A DNA stretch of 55,960 nucleotides from positions 1 to 55,960 of the forward strand of contig JANSLP010000220.1 of the NCBI GenBank assembly GCA_029298735.1, given 5' to 3'. Numbering within the stretch: position 1 is the first letter of the stretch; every line of letters begins with the position of its first letter. The translations under genes and the position numbers were made by a program. This document shows, piece by piece, positions 1-11,103 of this stretch. This DNA is from Ophiostoma sp. CBS 140.51 (taxonomy: Eukaryota > Ascomycota > Sordariomycetes > Ophiostomatales > Ophiostomataceae). Below the pieces are notes generated by a model, which did not search any database, was not told the origin of the DNA, and saw nothing but the letters and a program-made list of their open reading frames with translations.

Positions 1-2260
1 CTTTACAACTGTTTGTTATTGTTCATCTTTCCTGCATTGCATAGCTCATCATTTATACCCTGTGGGCTGGGGCTTACCTTTCTTCTACCGTCTCAATTTA
101 TCACAAGAACAACAATGAAAAATGACTTGCTTCTCACATAGCCACTCACATCTTATTGTATTTTGCGTCAAGTCTGCAAACCATATGAATATGAGGTGGC
201 AGTGATTGCAACTCGATTCAGAAGCAAACTCAACAACATTGCAAAATCAAACAACAGTGATGCGAAGGCAAAACTAACATCAAATTTACATTAGCTAACT
301 TATCGTCCAGATGCATCTCACAGGCGCTCCAGCCAACCCTCGTGTAGCACATAATTATTTTGACAAGTCTGAGATCGCTGCCACATCAACTGGCTCACCA
401 GATTCTCACCAGACGTTGACAAACCGTTTGCAATGACAGTGAACCCAATTTCACCAGTACAGCTCTATCTATTTTGTCTTTAGATTTTTGTGCTCTGCAC
501 GACACCCCGCCCGATATTGTCGACGACATGCTCGACGACGGTGTGTGATCAGGAATCATAAACTTGCAGACTACGGCTGACCCCTTTTCAATGACAACAT
601 GTAGTATGTTGTTCCAGCCAATCACAGCTCTGGATGCCGTTGTACAGGGAAAGGATGCTCCCGAGCGCCAAACAGCTGTCGACGCTGGCCAATTGGGCAG
701 GCAATTTCCAGGTGTGACGTCTCCTTACAGCACACTACAGGCGCTGACCGCCTTTCTCACCACCTATTTATTGCCACTCCGGAATCGCCAGTTGTCGCCT
801 GTTGCTACCTGTTAATTCCGACGTGATACAGGGCCATATCCCCCGTAATCTGCTCACTGTTCCTTGGAAATCTGCCACAGTTTCCCACCACTTCTTCCTC
901 ATCAACACACGTTGCGCTATTCTGTCGCTCTCCCGCCGCCCTTCCCGCCCTGGTCTGTTCACTGGTCGTCGCCCAAGTCAGCCCTGGCCAACCCTAGAAC
1001 GGCCCCTGGCTCAGCCACTGTTTCGCAACTAAACTCCCCAGACCACTAAAATTCGTAGAAACCCACTCGTCTCATACCTATGCCGTAGCGTGTCTAGCGT
1101 GTCGTTCGCACCTTCCCTCCAGCTCAGCTTGCGAGTTGCGTATGCTCACCACTTTTACCCGTGAACGGTTCCTTGCATTCATCCCATCATCTCATTCACT
1201 TTGTCCACCGAACGGTCTTTCCTGCTCAACGTCTTTCCGTTCCTGCCTCAGCTGTCATTATTGTTACCCCTATCTACATCGTTAACTCAAGAATCGTTCT
1301 TTTTAAACTTCTTCTCTCCTCACCCTCGACCTCGTCTCGGCTTCCCACATCCCGACGAACCCCAGTTCGCCCACCGCCCACCACACCGGCGATCCTCGTG
1401 CTTCCCCCTTCTGACAACCCTTATTTTGTTGTTGTCTTCCCCTTTTCGGCTTTCTTTGTTCCCTTTCCATTTCCAGAAGCCCGTTTTCGAGCAATACATC
1501 GCATCACGAAAATACATCGTGATTCCTTGATCCTTCTCTGCTTTCCCTGTATGTTTTGGCTTCATTTTCCTGCCATTTCCCACCCCCTTACTCGTGCTTT
1601 CCCCATTCATCTCCTCCTCCCCACCATCCAGACCTTATTGTCTCCACTTTTTTCCTGTGCCCATCTAACGCTTTCGCTTCGCACCTCGTTGCTAGCTCCA
1701 GCCTTCTCCCACTCTCGCATCTCCTCATCTCAACAAACTTCTGTTGTGCTTCTTTTCTTGCACTCCTTTCTTCCTTATCCTTCGTCCCTGCCACCTGCTC
1801 TCCTCCAACATGCGACGAGTCGACAACGCCCCAGCTGCCGTCCACTTTCCTCCTTCGATGAACTTGTCGCTCTGTCCTCTTCGTCGTTGACCGCCACTGA
1901 ACCCTGAGCTCCCGCGAGAACGTCTTCTCTGCATCGTCCTCCATCCTCTTTTGCACTCTACTCCTTTCTTTGTTCATACTTTTTTGCGATTTTTATCGTG
2001 TACATACTAGCGAATCGAAAAGCGAAAAACAATCAGAAAAGAAACGGGAACGCCCTCGACGCGAATAGCTACGATTCGACCTCTCCCCCTTCTCCTCTCA
2101 AAACGAACACCGTGGCCATCGTCACGCGCGGCCTCCGAAATCCGATCCTCTTCTCTCTCCCACCGATACCCATCACGAGACAACGATAATAGCGATACCC
2201 AACCTCAATCTTCCTCGATAATCTGATAATAACATCGCGACACCACCCATCATCACCATC
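1..2260. other. intergenic DNA and probable pyrimidine-rich 5' leader of the downstream CCCH-Smr gene
   Basis: No recognisable gene is visible on either strand. From about 1161 to 2260 the + strand is strongly C/T-rich, which is how leaders of other genes in this window look. Long open frames occur here (for example 1161-1907) because pyrimidine-rich DNA rarely forms stop codons, and their translations are low-complexity Ser/Pro/Phe/Leu without any family signature. The last 1 kb is most likely promoter plus 5' UTR of the gene starting at 2261. The left part could hold the 3' flank of a gene outside the window. Confidence 0.6.
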
Positions 2261-4854
2261 ATGGTGTCCGACGAGACCTACGACATTTGTCTGCCCGTCC
2301 TCCAGGACGCCTCCCTCGAGGAGGAGGACAAGATCGACCGCCTCGAGTCCCTCTTGAAAAAGGCAACCACACTCCAGGGCCAGTCCTTGGAAAATGCAGT
2401 ATTAGATGCTGTCTGGCGGTATCGAGAAGGCGGAGGGAGCGCCACGTCGCCGCCGCCCATCCGCCAGACCATCCTGCGACGACCCTCGCCCGCCTCCTGG
2501 CGCGGCTCCAACACTCCTCTGTCCGGCTCGCCGCGTCTCGGTGTGAGCCCGCTCGTGCCGCCCGGGTTTGTGCCCGCTTCCTTCCAGGGCGCATCGTTCC
2601 CGGCGTCGTTCCAGCGCAACAACAAATCCACGGCCGCCTCACCCTTTGGCTCGCCCCGGCCCTCGCCGCGTCTGGGCTTTGCGACGCCCGTCATCCCCCA
2701 CAGCCCCAGCCTCAACGCCTACGAGTTTGCCAGCGACCACACCCCCGCGGCCGAGATCTTTGGCGATGCCCAGCAGACCGATAATGTCGACTGGCTGGTC
2801 AGCGACGATGCAGTGAGCGTGACGTCGTCTCTTGGTGGCGGCAGCGGTATCGGGTTTCCGGGTAGCTATACTAGCAGCGGCTTTGGCTCAGGTACAGCAA
2901 CTCCCTCCTCGTCGAGCGGACTAAATGCAGCCGCGCCCGAGTTCTCGCTGTCATCCCTGTCTTCACAACAAGTCGACATGACGCCCTACGACATGCTGCG
3001 CTCGATTCTGGGCCCGTCGCGCACCGACGACGAGATTGACGCTGCTTTGGCCATGCACGGCTACGACCTTGGTGCGACCATCACTGCGATCATGGAACAG
3101 CAGCAGCAACAACAAGACGTTGCCTCTTTTAGTCTAGCAGCACTGAGTGCCAGTGGTACACCCGTGCCGCCTGCGCCCACGTCCATCGCGTCCTCTATGG
3201 ACGATTCGTCCGGCGGTGTGCTCATTGGCAAGTCCATGACACCCGACGCGCGGCCCAGCACGCCCGCCGACCAAAAGTCGGGCATATTGTGCAAGTTCTT
3301 CTTGTCGACGGGCCAGTGTCTGCGCGCCGACTGCCGCTTCAGTCACGATCTGAGCAATCATATTTGCAAGTACTGGGTCGCCGGCAACTGCCTCGCTGGT
3401 AATACCTGCGTCTTCTCGCACGACCCGGCGCATCTCATTACTCGGCTGACCGTCGACGGCACGAGCACACCGCCGTCATCACAGCTCAGTGTGCACGATC
3501 ACAATGCCTTCCCTGTTCTTCAGCCGCAGCCCTCAACGCCCGAGCAGCTGTCCCTCTTCCCCGCATCCGGGTCGTATCCTGCTGTTGGTCTGACACCGCC
3601 TCCGGGTTTTAAATTGCCTGGTTATGGCGGCGCAAACTTGGGTGACGGCATCTCTCGGCCGCGATCGCGGCCCAGCAGTCGGCACCAGATGCACCGCAAT
3701 CAGGACGGTGCCCACCATGGCAACAACTTCCACGGCAACAACAACAGCAACAACCAGGCAGCGCCTTCCATCGACGACACCGAAGCCTTCCCCTCGCTCG
3801 GGTCCGCTGCTTCGTCGTCTCGCGCTGTCAGCGGCAAGAAACACCACGGTAAACGTGGTGGACACGGCCACAAGGAAGGTACCGGTATTGGTTCCGGTGC
3901 CAGTGCGCCCTTCACACCGAGCTCTCTCGCCGACATTGTCAAGATGTCGCCCTCGCCGACGCCCGAAGGGTCGCTGCCACGCCCCGCCACCATCCGCAAG
4001 CTCGGCCGCAACGGCAGCATGGCCAACCTACGCAACGGCGAGAACAGTGCAGCCGCCCAGGCGATCCCGACGCCCAAACATATTCCTTGGTTGGAGACGG
4101 GCGACAAGGCCAACAAGGCGTACCTCAAAGCGCGTCAGGAAGCCATCAAGCACGGTGGTCTCAGAAACAAGTTTTTGCAGAGGTGCGTACGCCCGTGAAC
4201 ATTCCAATCTTATGAATTCGTACTGACAGATGTAGCGCCGCACAAGCATGGAACCGAAACGACGCGCGCGCCGCCAAGGCCCTGAGTCTGCGCGGCCAGA
4301 GCGAGAACGACCTGATGCGCAAAGCCCACCGCGAAGCCGCACGCGAGCTGTACGAAGAGCGCAACCGGTACAACTCGGCCAACTCGGAGATTTATGTGGA
4401 CTTGCACGGCCTCCACCCCGAGGAGGCCGTCGAGTCTTTGGAGCGCGTTCTGCTCGACAACGGCAACGAGACCAAACCCGTGTATGCCATTACCGGCACG
4501 GGCCATCACTCCAAGAATGGCAAGGACAAGGTCGGCAAAGCCGTCCGCAATTTTTTGAATGAGTGGCGGTACGCCTACCGCGAATTCAGTGTCCCGAGCG
4601 ACCGCAACAACATGGGCGGCATTCTCGGCATTGACGCCCGGAGCTGGGATAAGTCGCTCGGCGAGCGGCAGACAGCAGCGCCGGCGACGGCGATGACAGC
4701 CCCAGCAAAGGTCTCTACGAATGCTGTGGCCGTCCCCAAAGACATTCTGGCCCAAGGCGTCGAGATCGGCGACGGCAAAGTGAAGCTGCTGGTGCGGGAC
4801 TCGTCGGTGACGGCGGCCAAGGAGGTCCCGAAGGTGGGGAAAGCCGTGAGGTAA
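2261..4854 (+). CDS. CCCH zinc finger, CUE-like and Smr (DUF1771-Smr) domain protein with a PAM2-like motif
   Basis: Two exons, 2261-4182 and 4236-4854, give 846 aa; the 53-nt intron (GTGCGT...TGTAG) splits a Ser codon. Domains in order: Ser/Pro-rich N-terminus; PAM2-like motif around residues 219-228 (LNxxAxEF pattern); CUE/UBA-like helix bundle about 240-280 followed by a Gln run; two CCCH fingers at about 344-362 and 369-387; disordered Gly/Asn/His-rich linker; DUF1771 about 620-690; Smr domain about 692-770 with the D-L-H-G motif near 695 and a downstream H-S-K-N-G stretch. Smr domains of the yeast Cue2/metazoan NONU-1 family are endonucleases that cut mRNA on stalled or collided ribosomes. 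A role in no-go mRNA decay is inferred from this architecture. The ATG at 2261 follows a pyrimidine-rich leader and is the first ATG of the frame. The architecture is clear; the exact substrate is not. Confidence 0.93.
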
Positions 4855-6235
4855 AGAAAAGAAATACAGAAAGAACAGAACAGAACAGAAAATACACGAA
4901 GGGGGGGGAATACGATATCTTGACCATCTTGATATCATTGGTGGCCGTCTTTAGATTCTAGAGGAGGCCCCTGGGGGAAGACAGGCAGAGAAAGCTTAAT
5001 GACATAATGAACAAATAAGAATAAAATTACTTTTAAAAGACAGAAAAATCCTGGTGAAGATGGAAGTTTATAGAGAGGGCCCATAGTTTGTACATAAAAG
5101 TGCACCTTTGCTCGAAATTCTGCCGGCAATATCTCCATAAAAATGGGTCGCCAATGTGAAGCTCCAAAAGCTCCCCTGAGCTCTTTTCACTCCCTGAAAG
5201 ATAGCTCCTTTGAGCACCTGTTGGGGCCTTTTTTGCTTGGAGCGCTGATCACGCCGTCATTCGCCGCCACAGCAGTTCTTACAGCGCTTCAAGACTGTGA
5301 CGGACTTTGTCGGAGCGTCGGAGCATTTGGCTCTCCCGCCGTCCAACGAAGAGAAAACGTGGGCTCGCCCTTCCACCATGTGGTATGTGCTCACATCAAC
5401 ACGGCATTGTGAAAAGGGATGGTGAGGATTTATGTGTTTCAAAATGCTGGCCTTTCTTCTTTCTGAATGAACATCGTTTTTCTCGGTCTGCCAATCATTT
5501 AACAAGTCAAGTTCAATGACTTTCTGTGGATTGGTTTCTGTATGTCAGACCGACCATTTTTCTGCACTTTTCTCGTGCAAATTGTGACCTGAAATCCGGA
5601 GTATATTTTGTTGAAAACTCTCCGATTAAACGGCTGCCTGGGAGCTCTGTGTATTTTGTGACGTGTGCTGGGAGAAGCATAAGTTTGCGCCCGGTTACAG
5701 GCTCAGGGCGGCTCCAGTTGCCCCTGTTTTGCTTTGCGTCATTCTTTCCTTTTCAATGCTGCTGTTGGTGCCTCGGCGGACCTGGTGTTCCTGGTGCTTC
5801 CTCAAAAATAGCGTGTCTGTGGTCCGTGTAGCGCGCTTTTAGGCGGTGGCAGTCTCACCCTTTTTGCTGACAAGCGCTCCTTCCACGCCTGCTCAGCCGC
5901 CCTTTCCTTGTCTGACACGAGAGAAGAAACACGCCCACGACAAAAAAGAAGGTCGACAATTCGCATCGACTATTTTTGTCGTCAATTCTCAACTTCATCA
6001 ACTTTCCTTCGCAGTGCGTCACATGGCGAATTGATCATCTCCTGACATATCCCTTTCTGTCGCGACTGCCCCCATTCCGGGCGCGCCTCCACGACGACCA
6101 ACATCTCCACATACCTCAGGAGCACCCCGGCTCCTCCGGATCGACCGACGACCTCCTCGACTCAACTCGACATCTCGACCTCCCCTCACCCTCCCTCCCT
6201 CCCTCAACCCTCCACCCCTCCCTCAACCCTCCACA
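4855..6235. other. intergenic region between the Smr gene and TVP38
   Basis: The first part is AT-rich and is probably the 3' UTR and terminator region of the Smr gene, including a G8 run near 4903. Several frames are open at 5143-5831, but they show no codon bias or recognisable motif. The last ~200 bases are C/T-rich and probably form the TVP38 leader. No RNA gene recognised. Confidence 0.55.
6199..6234 (+). repeat. 17-bp direct repeat in the TVP38 leader
   Basis: The 17-mer CTCCCTCAACCCTCCAC occurs at 6199-6215 and again at 6218-6234, immediately before the ATG at 6236. It is part of the pyrimidine-rich leader. The two copies are identical, so this is probably a recent slippage duplication. 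Confidence 0.8.
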
Positions 6236-7723
6236 ATGGCCTCTCCGACCAATGCCGCCGCCGTCCCGCTGGCTCCCTCTCCCAACGGCTCCCGCTCGCC
6301 GTCCCCGCGGCCGCCTCGTACCGGCAGCGCCAACATGAACATCAAGACATCGAGCTCGCCCGTCCGGTCCCTCGGCGGCTCGGCCTCGCCCTCGCCGCCG
6401 CCTGGATGGACCCTGCGTCCCGACACCACCGGTGGCTCCACGGGTCATAGCAGCCCGCAACACTCGCGCTTCTCCATCAACCGCGCCAACTCGGGGCGCT
6501 CCAGTGCGTCCAGAAGCAACGGAGGTGGCGGTTCCAGTCGGCCCTTTGCCGGTGGCCGCAGAGGAAGTAGGGCCTCCTTTTCGAGGACTAGTGGCGCCCG
6601 CCGGCGCCGTGGCCCAGGCGGGTTCCGCGGTGCTATGGCCACCGCCTCGTCGACCGCCGGCTCGCTCTGGCGCTGGGCCAATGCCTCGGGCAACCACATT
6701 GTCGCCTTTTACATTCGCCTGACGCCCATGAACAAGATTTTGTTTTTGGCGCTCAGCGCTGTCAGCTTTACCTTGGGTGTCCTCATGCTCGTCTACAGCC
6801 ACCGCATTTTCGCCGCGCTGGGCCCCATGGCCAAGGGCTGGCACGACCTGAAAGGCGGCTGGATCTTGATTTGGCTGCTCGTGTTTATCACGGGCTTCCC
6901 GCCCATTATCGGCTACAGCACCGCCTGTACTCTGGCTGGTGTCGTCTACGGTTTCCCCTGGGGCTGGCCCATTGCCGCGTCGGCCAATGTTGTCGGCAGT
7001 CTGGCCGCCTTTTTGGCCAGCCGTGGTGTGCTGAGCCGGTACGTCGACCGTCTCGTCGGATCGGACCACCGCTTTGTCGCTCTGAGCCAAGTCCTAAGAC
7101 ACGACGGTCTGTGGGTCCTGGCGGCCGTCCGTTTCTGCCCGCTGCCCTACAGCTTGTCCAACGGTTTTCTGGCCACCATCCCGAGCATCACCCCGCTCAA
7201 CTTTGCCCTGAGCACCGCCATGGCCAGCCCAAAACTGCTGGTGCACGTCTTTATCGGCAGCCGCCTGGCCAAGCTCGCCGAGGAGGGCGATAGCATGTCC
7301 GCCGGCGCCAAGGCGATCAACTACATTAGCATGGCCATCTTTGGTTTGGTGGGCGTGGGTGTCGGCCTCTTCATCTTTAGACGGACCATGGTCCGCGCTG
7401 CCGAGATTGCCGAGGAGGAGGCACAGCAAGAAGAGGGCAGAGTTGGTGGTCCTCGTGCTGCTGGCGTGTATGCTGATACCGACGCTGCCGACTACGACGA
7501 CAATGCGCCGCTCATGGACCCGGAAGATGCCGATGTGGCCGCGCTTATGGACGACGACGACATTTCCCTGTGGGCAGCAGACCACTTTGCCGACGGCGAT
7601 GGTGGTGAAGATGAGGATGGCGGCGACGTTTCGGCCAGCAGTGCCAACAACAAGAATCATAGCAGAAACTCGTCCTACCATGACGAGAGCGACGGTGAGA
7701 CCGGTGGACGGTCAAAGAGATAG
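6236..7723 (+). CDS. tvp38: TVP38/TMEM64-family (VTT domain) Golgi membrane protein
   Basis: Single exon, 495 aa. The first ~150 residues are Ser/Pro/Arg/Gly-rich and probably cytosolic. A hydrophobic segment begins at about residue 165. Next comes the VTT (SNARE-associated) core at about 205-330, with Gly/Pro-rich re-entrant-like segments around the G-F-P-P-I-I-G-Y stretch and the R-F-C-P-L-P-Y motif typical of the family. A last membrane span lies at about 361-381, followed by an acidic tail with several Asp/Glu clusters. Yeast Tvp38 resides in Tlg2-containing Golgi vesicles, and VTT relatives (TMEM41B, VMP1) are lipid scramblases; scrambling here is inference. The ATG lies in a good context (CCACAATGGCC). 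It converges with the gene ending at 8856. Family assignment is firm; the long N- and C-terminal extensions are common in filamentous fungi. Confidence 0.93.
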   Translation: MASPTNAAAVPLAPSPNGSRSPSPRPPRTGSANMNIKTSSSPVRSLGGSASPSPPPGWTLRPDTTGGSTGHSSPQHSRFSINRANSGRSSASRSNGGGGSSRPFAGGRRGSRASFSRTSGARRRRGPGGFRGAMATASSTAGSLWRWANASGNHIVAFYIRLTPMNKILFLALSAVSFTLGVLMLVYSHRIFAALGPMAKGWHDLKGGWILIWLLVFITGFPPIIGYSTACTLAGVVYGFPWGWPIAASANVVGSLAAFLASRGVLSRYVDRLVGSDHRFVALSQVLRHDGLWVLAAVRFCPLPYSLSNGFLATIPSITPLNFALSTAMASPKLLVHVFIGSRLAKLAEEGDSMSAGAKAINYISMAIFGLVGVGVGLFIFRRTMVRAAEIAEEEAQQEEGRVGGPRAAGVYADTDAADYDDNAPLMDPEDADVAALMDDDDISLWAADHFADGDGGEDEDGGDVSASSANNKNHSRNSSYHDESDGETGGRSKR

Positions 7724-8054
7724 GGATGATCCAGTGTAACTTTTGATTGTTCGCTCGTTCTTTTTTGCATGGCTTTATTGGGTTGATTATTGTCATCTAC
7801 GCGTTCATTTTAGTATTCTTTTCTTTGCGTCTGGAGTTGAAAGTGTTTGTATTCTCAGTCCTTTTTGGTTCACTTTCTTTATTAGTACGGGTTCCATAGA
7901 CAACAGATGAGCTTTCAAGCTCTTTCCGCCATCAAGCATGTGTCTTTACTACTGAACTGCCTGCCAATGTTTACGCTCCATAGCATCGTGAACTCCGCTA
8001 CATAGACAAGCCAGCCCACTCAATCTCTTCATCGAAATCCACTCCAAGCAAAAA
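7724..8054. other. TVP38 3' flank and tRNA upstream region
   Basis: AT-rich DNA with T-rich stretches fits a 3' UTR and terminator region for TVP38. No coding frame. The tRNA-Phe gene starts at 8055; its promoter elements (A and B boxes) are internal to the tRNA. Confidence 0.6.
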
Positions 8055-8147
8055 GGAGCAATAGCTCAGGTGGGAGAGCGTCAGACTGAAGTCAAACTTC
8101 AAGTCTAAAAAATCTGAAGGTCGTCGGTTCGATCCCGACTTGCTCCA
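8055..8147 (+). tRNA. trnF-GAA: tRNA-Phe (GAA) with a 20-nt intron
   Basis: A full cloverleaf can be drawn. The acceptor stem is 8055-8061 with 8140-8146 (7 bp). The D arm is GCTC/GAGC at 8064-8067 and 8076-8079. The anticodon stem TCAGA/TCTGA is at 8081-8085 and 8113-8117, and the T arm GTCGG/CCGAC is at 8123-8127 and 8135-8139 around TTCGATC. The discriminator is A8147. The anticodon GAA at 8088-8090 is followed by G37, the base modified to wybutosine in eukaryotic tRNA-Phe. A 20-nt intron (8092-8111) sits at the canonical 37/38 position. It contains TTC, which can pair with the anticodon as in other intron-containing pre-tRNAs. No CCA is encoded. The B box GGTTCGATCC is intact. Confidence 0.97.
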
Positions 8148-8855
8148 TATGAATTTATTTTTTGCTATTTTTACCGAGTGAGAGTTGTCTTGGTAGAAAG
8201 CTCTTACATGGTTTTATTTTTATTTGGGGGATTTTTTTAACTTTGAAAAGACGTTATTTTGTGTGCAAAAATATGTCCCGTAATTGTTTTTCAGAAAAAA
8301 AAAAAATCATAAAACGTAGCAAGAAAATCTACAACGGAACATCAAGAACAATGAAATAGAATAAGATAATACATTCAGCCAAGAGTCTACACTAGTATTC
8401 ACATGAACGTACGAAGTCTTGGGTCTCCTTCCGAAACTTCACTTGACATGCGTGGTAAATGACGTTATAAGACAATAGGAGCAGAACCTGTTACGTGGTC
8501 CTCTCCATTAAATAATATTGTATCAGACAGTCTGAGTAGATGTTGCCCCAAGAAACATCCGTGGTGACAATCCCAAACTAAAAACTAGACTCGATGCCGC
8601 AGCACGGTCGATAAACTCCAGAAAACAAAGAAACAAAGAAACAAAATCGCCATAACTAAAAAAATGTAGAAAATGCCCAAAAAGATGAAGACGCCAACGC
8701 TAACTATGAACGATGAAAGACAAGAAAACAAGAAAAGAGAAACGCAAGCAAACATCCAAAAAGGCAGATATCGTTGCACGTGAATCATATAAGAAAACAG
8801 ACATTACAATAAGATGTGGTGGGGAGAGGATAGAGCCGGTCATAGGCTCACGCCG
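8148..8855. other. AT-rich intergenic DNA after tRNA-Phe
   Basis: No gene recognised. The sequence is A/T-rich, with an A12 run near 8297-8308 and a short CAAAGAAA-type repetition at about 8624-8646. It probably includes the 3' UTR of the minus-strand gene that ends at 8856. Confidence 0.6.
8158..8163 (+). terminator. RNA polymerase III T-run terminator of tRNA-Phe
   Basis: A run of six T residues begins 11 nt after the discriminator base, preceded by a T3 run at 8154-8156. Another T5 follows at about 8168-8172 as a backup. This is the usual Pol III stop signal on the non-template strand. Confidence 0.85.
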
Positions 8856-11103
8856 TTACCTTCCCTGGTACATTTTCAAGAACTGCGCGGCCTGCTCCAT
8901 CGGGAAGCCGATAAAGACCGGACCCGTGAAGACCATCTGTGGGACAGAGCCAGTAGCAGCCTTGCCATCGGCGCCAGCAGCAGTCTGCGGTGGGAAATTG
9001 ACAAACGCCGGCTGGGAGAAAGTCTGCTGCGGTGGTGACTGGGCTTCAGCTTGGGGAGTGGACTGATGAGGCTTCATCGGTGAGAACACACGGTCAGTCT
9101 GGACCGTCTTATCGAGTCCATCACTGACACGAGGTGTTGTCTCAGCAGGAGTCTGAATCTGGACTACCTCTTCCTCGCGCTCCTCCAGCTCTGGCTCTGG
9201 CTCCGACTCTGTATCAACAGGGGCGTGGCCAGGTGGAAGCGCGATGCCCAGGCCGGAAAAGGGGCACTTGCCGGCTGGCCGGGCTTTACTTGGCGAAACA
9301 GGAGGAGGTCGCGAGGTCGTAGGACGAGGTGCACGAAGAGGACTGGGCATACGGACAGGCGCAGCCGGTGGTGACAATGGTGGCTGGGCAGCCGCATCCC
9401 GCGGTATCGACGAAATCGGCACGGCAATGCCCCATGGCCGGCTCGGTGACTCGCCTACGCGCACTTCCTTGAGCGGGCGGTCAAAGTGACTTTCCCGCTC
9501 AGGTTCCGTGTTGTCACCGCCACTGCCACTCGACCCCAGGCTGCGGCGACGGCCACGAGGCTCGACACCTTCACCGTCAATGTCACCACCGTGGGCATGG
9601 CTGCGCCCGCTGTTGCCATTGTCCTCACCGTCGGCGTCCTCGCTGCTAGTGCTGGCAGAGACGCCGTTGGCCCACTTCTTGACACGCTCGTGCGAGTCCT
9701 TGTGCAGAGTGGCACGGTCAACCTCTTCCTCTTCGTGCTCGCCGACGCCCAGGACGACACCGGCACCTGCACTGGGAGCACCACCTCCGACACCGCCTTC
9801 AGCGCCAGCCGTTCCAGGCTCGGCGGAAGCCAGCATCGGCTGGTGGAACTGGCCCAGACCCGAAATCATGTTGACCAAGTTGCCGTACTTGGCGTCCATC
9901 TTGCGGATCTGTTCCTCGTTCTTGTTGTACCGTTTGAGGCAAATAGCATGGCTGCGCGGCAGCTGATGCTTGTGCGTCTCCACATAGTGCGCAACCTCTT
10001 CCGGTGAATGCTGGTCGAGGAAGCGGATCGGGCACCGTGGAGCCGCACCGCCGCTAGAGGTGGCACCACCCTGTTGAGATGCATTCTCTTCGGCCAAAGC
10101 TGCACAGATGGGGTCTTCGGCTGGATGGCTGACCGTGCCGTCAGCTTCTTCGCCATTAGCTGTGCCGCCTCCATTAGCAGAGCCTACGCCGCCCGGTGGA
10201 GGAGCTGCAGCCACGATATCGGCCGTGTCCGCACCGTCGTGGTCAATGTCCAGCCCACCACCCTGGGCACTGCCACCGCCCGTAATGTGCAGCTGCTGGT
10301 TCTCTTGCTCCAGCTGCTGTTGCTGCCGCAGAAGCTGCTTCCGCCGCTTTAAGACGTACAGCGGGCAATCCAACACGCCCTTCTTGCCCTCGACCGTAAA
10401 GTCCTGCTCCATGATATTGGACATGGTCGTAATGGCCGTGCCCGACGACGTTTCCTTGCTAGAGGCGTCGTTGCCACTGCCACGGCCACTACCATCACCA
10501 CCACCAACACTCCCGTCGGTCGTTCGAGACGCAGCAGACAACTGCTGCGCAGCTCGCCGGCCGTCACGGATCAACAGAGCAATCTGGTGCTGACTGCAGC
10601 CAGACTGTTGTCCGCGCCTGGGCAGCGGTACATGTGTGCTGGGGTTGGCGAGTTTGTTGCCGCTGTGGTGGTCGTCGGGCGGGACTTGCAGGTTGGCGAG
10701 CGTGTCGGCGACCTCGGTGGCGGTGGGAGCATACTTGTCTGCGAGCTGCTGGTACTGCAAAGCGTTAGTTTGCGTCAGACGGGAGTGTGTGTCTAAATGT
10801 ATGTTTGTGAGGAAGTGAAGGAGTATCTTGTGTTTCTTTCAGAATGTGGTAAAATTGTCTATCGTGACCGCCAAAGCGATTCAAGATCTAGAGCTAATAA
10901 CTTCTCATCATATAGAAACCGGGGGACGCGTGGAGGAAAGTTTAATGTAATGGCTGTAAATGCCGTGGAAAGAAACTCACCTGCTCAGCGGCAAACCTCA
11001 GCTTGTGCTCGAGAATGGTCTTGCGGTCAATCAGGTTTTGCACCTCATCTGCGAGGGTGCAGAACGACTCGGCCAGAGTCTGGGTGTCGCCTTGACGGCT
11101 CAT
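8856..11103 (-). CDS. unrecognised fungal protein with conserved-looking Cys/His block
   Basis: Two exons, 11103-10981 (41 codons) and 10754-8856, give 673 aa; the 226-nt intron (GTGAGT...CTTTGCAG, CTAAC branch site) is phase 0. I do not recognise the family. The N-terminus (about residues 5-70) is helical and probably coiled coil, spanning the splice junction. A dense block in the middle (C-P-I-R-F-L-D-Q-H-S-P-E-E-V followed by H-Y-V-E-T-H-K-H) looks conserved, with a helical segment rich in charged residues just after it. The rest is low-complexity Ser/Gly/Glu/Pro. The C-terminus has an aromatic/Gly/Pro stretch ending in a short amphipathic helix. The ATG at 11103 is chosen because the coding-like sequence starts there. 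An upstream in-frame ATG at 11562 would add 153 residues translated from pyrimidine-rich leader, which I consider unlikely. A two-codon uORF overlaps the start codon. Confidence 0.8.

Noticed and set aside
1161..1907. Long open frame (249 codons) before the Smr gene
   Set aside because: It starts without an ATG, is low-complexity Ser/Pro/Leu/Phe, and is explained by pyrimidine-rich leader DNA lacking stops.
6116..7090. 324-codon frame antisense to TVP38
   Set aside because: Shadow of GC-rich codon third positions; Gly/Arg/Ala-rich translation with no family signature, on the opposite strand of a firm gene.
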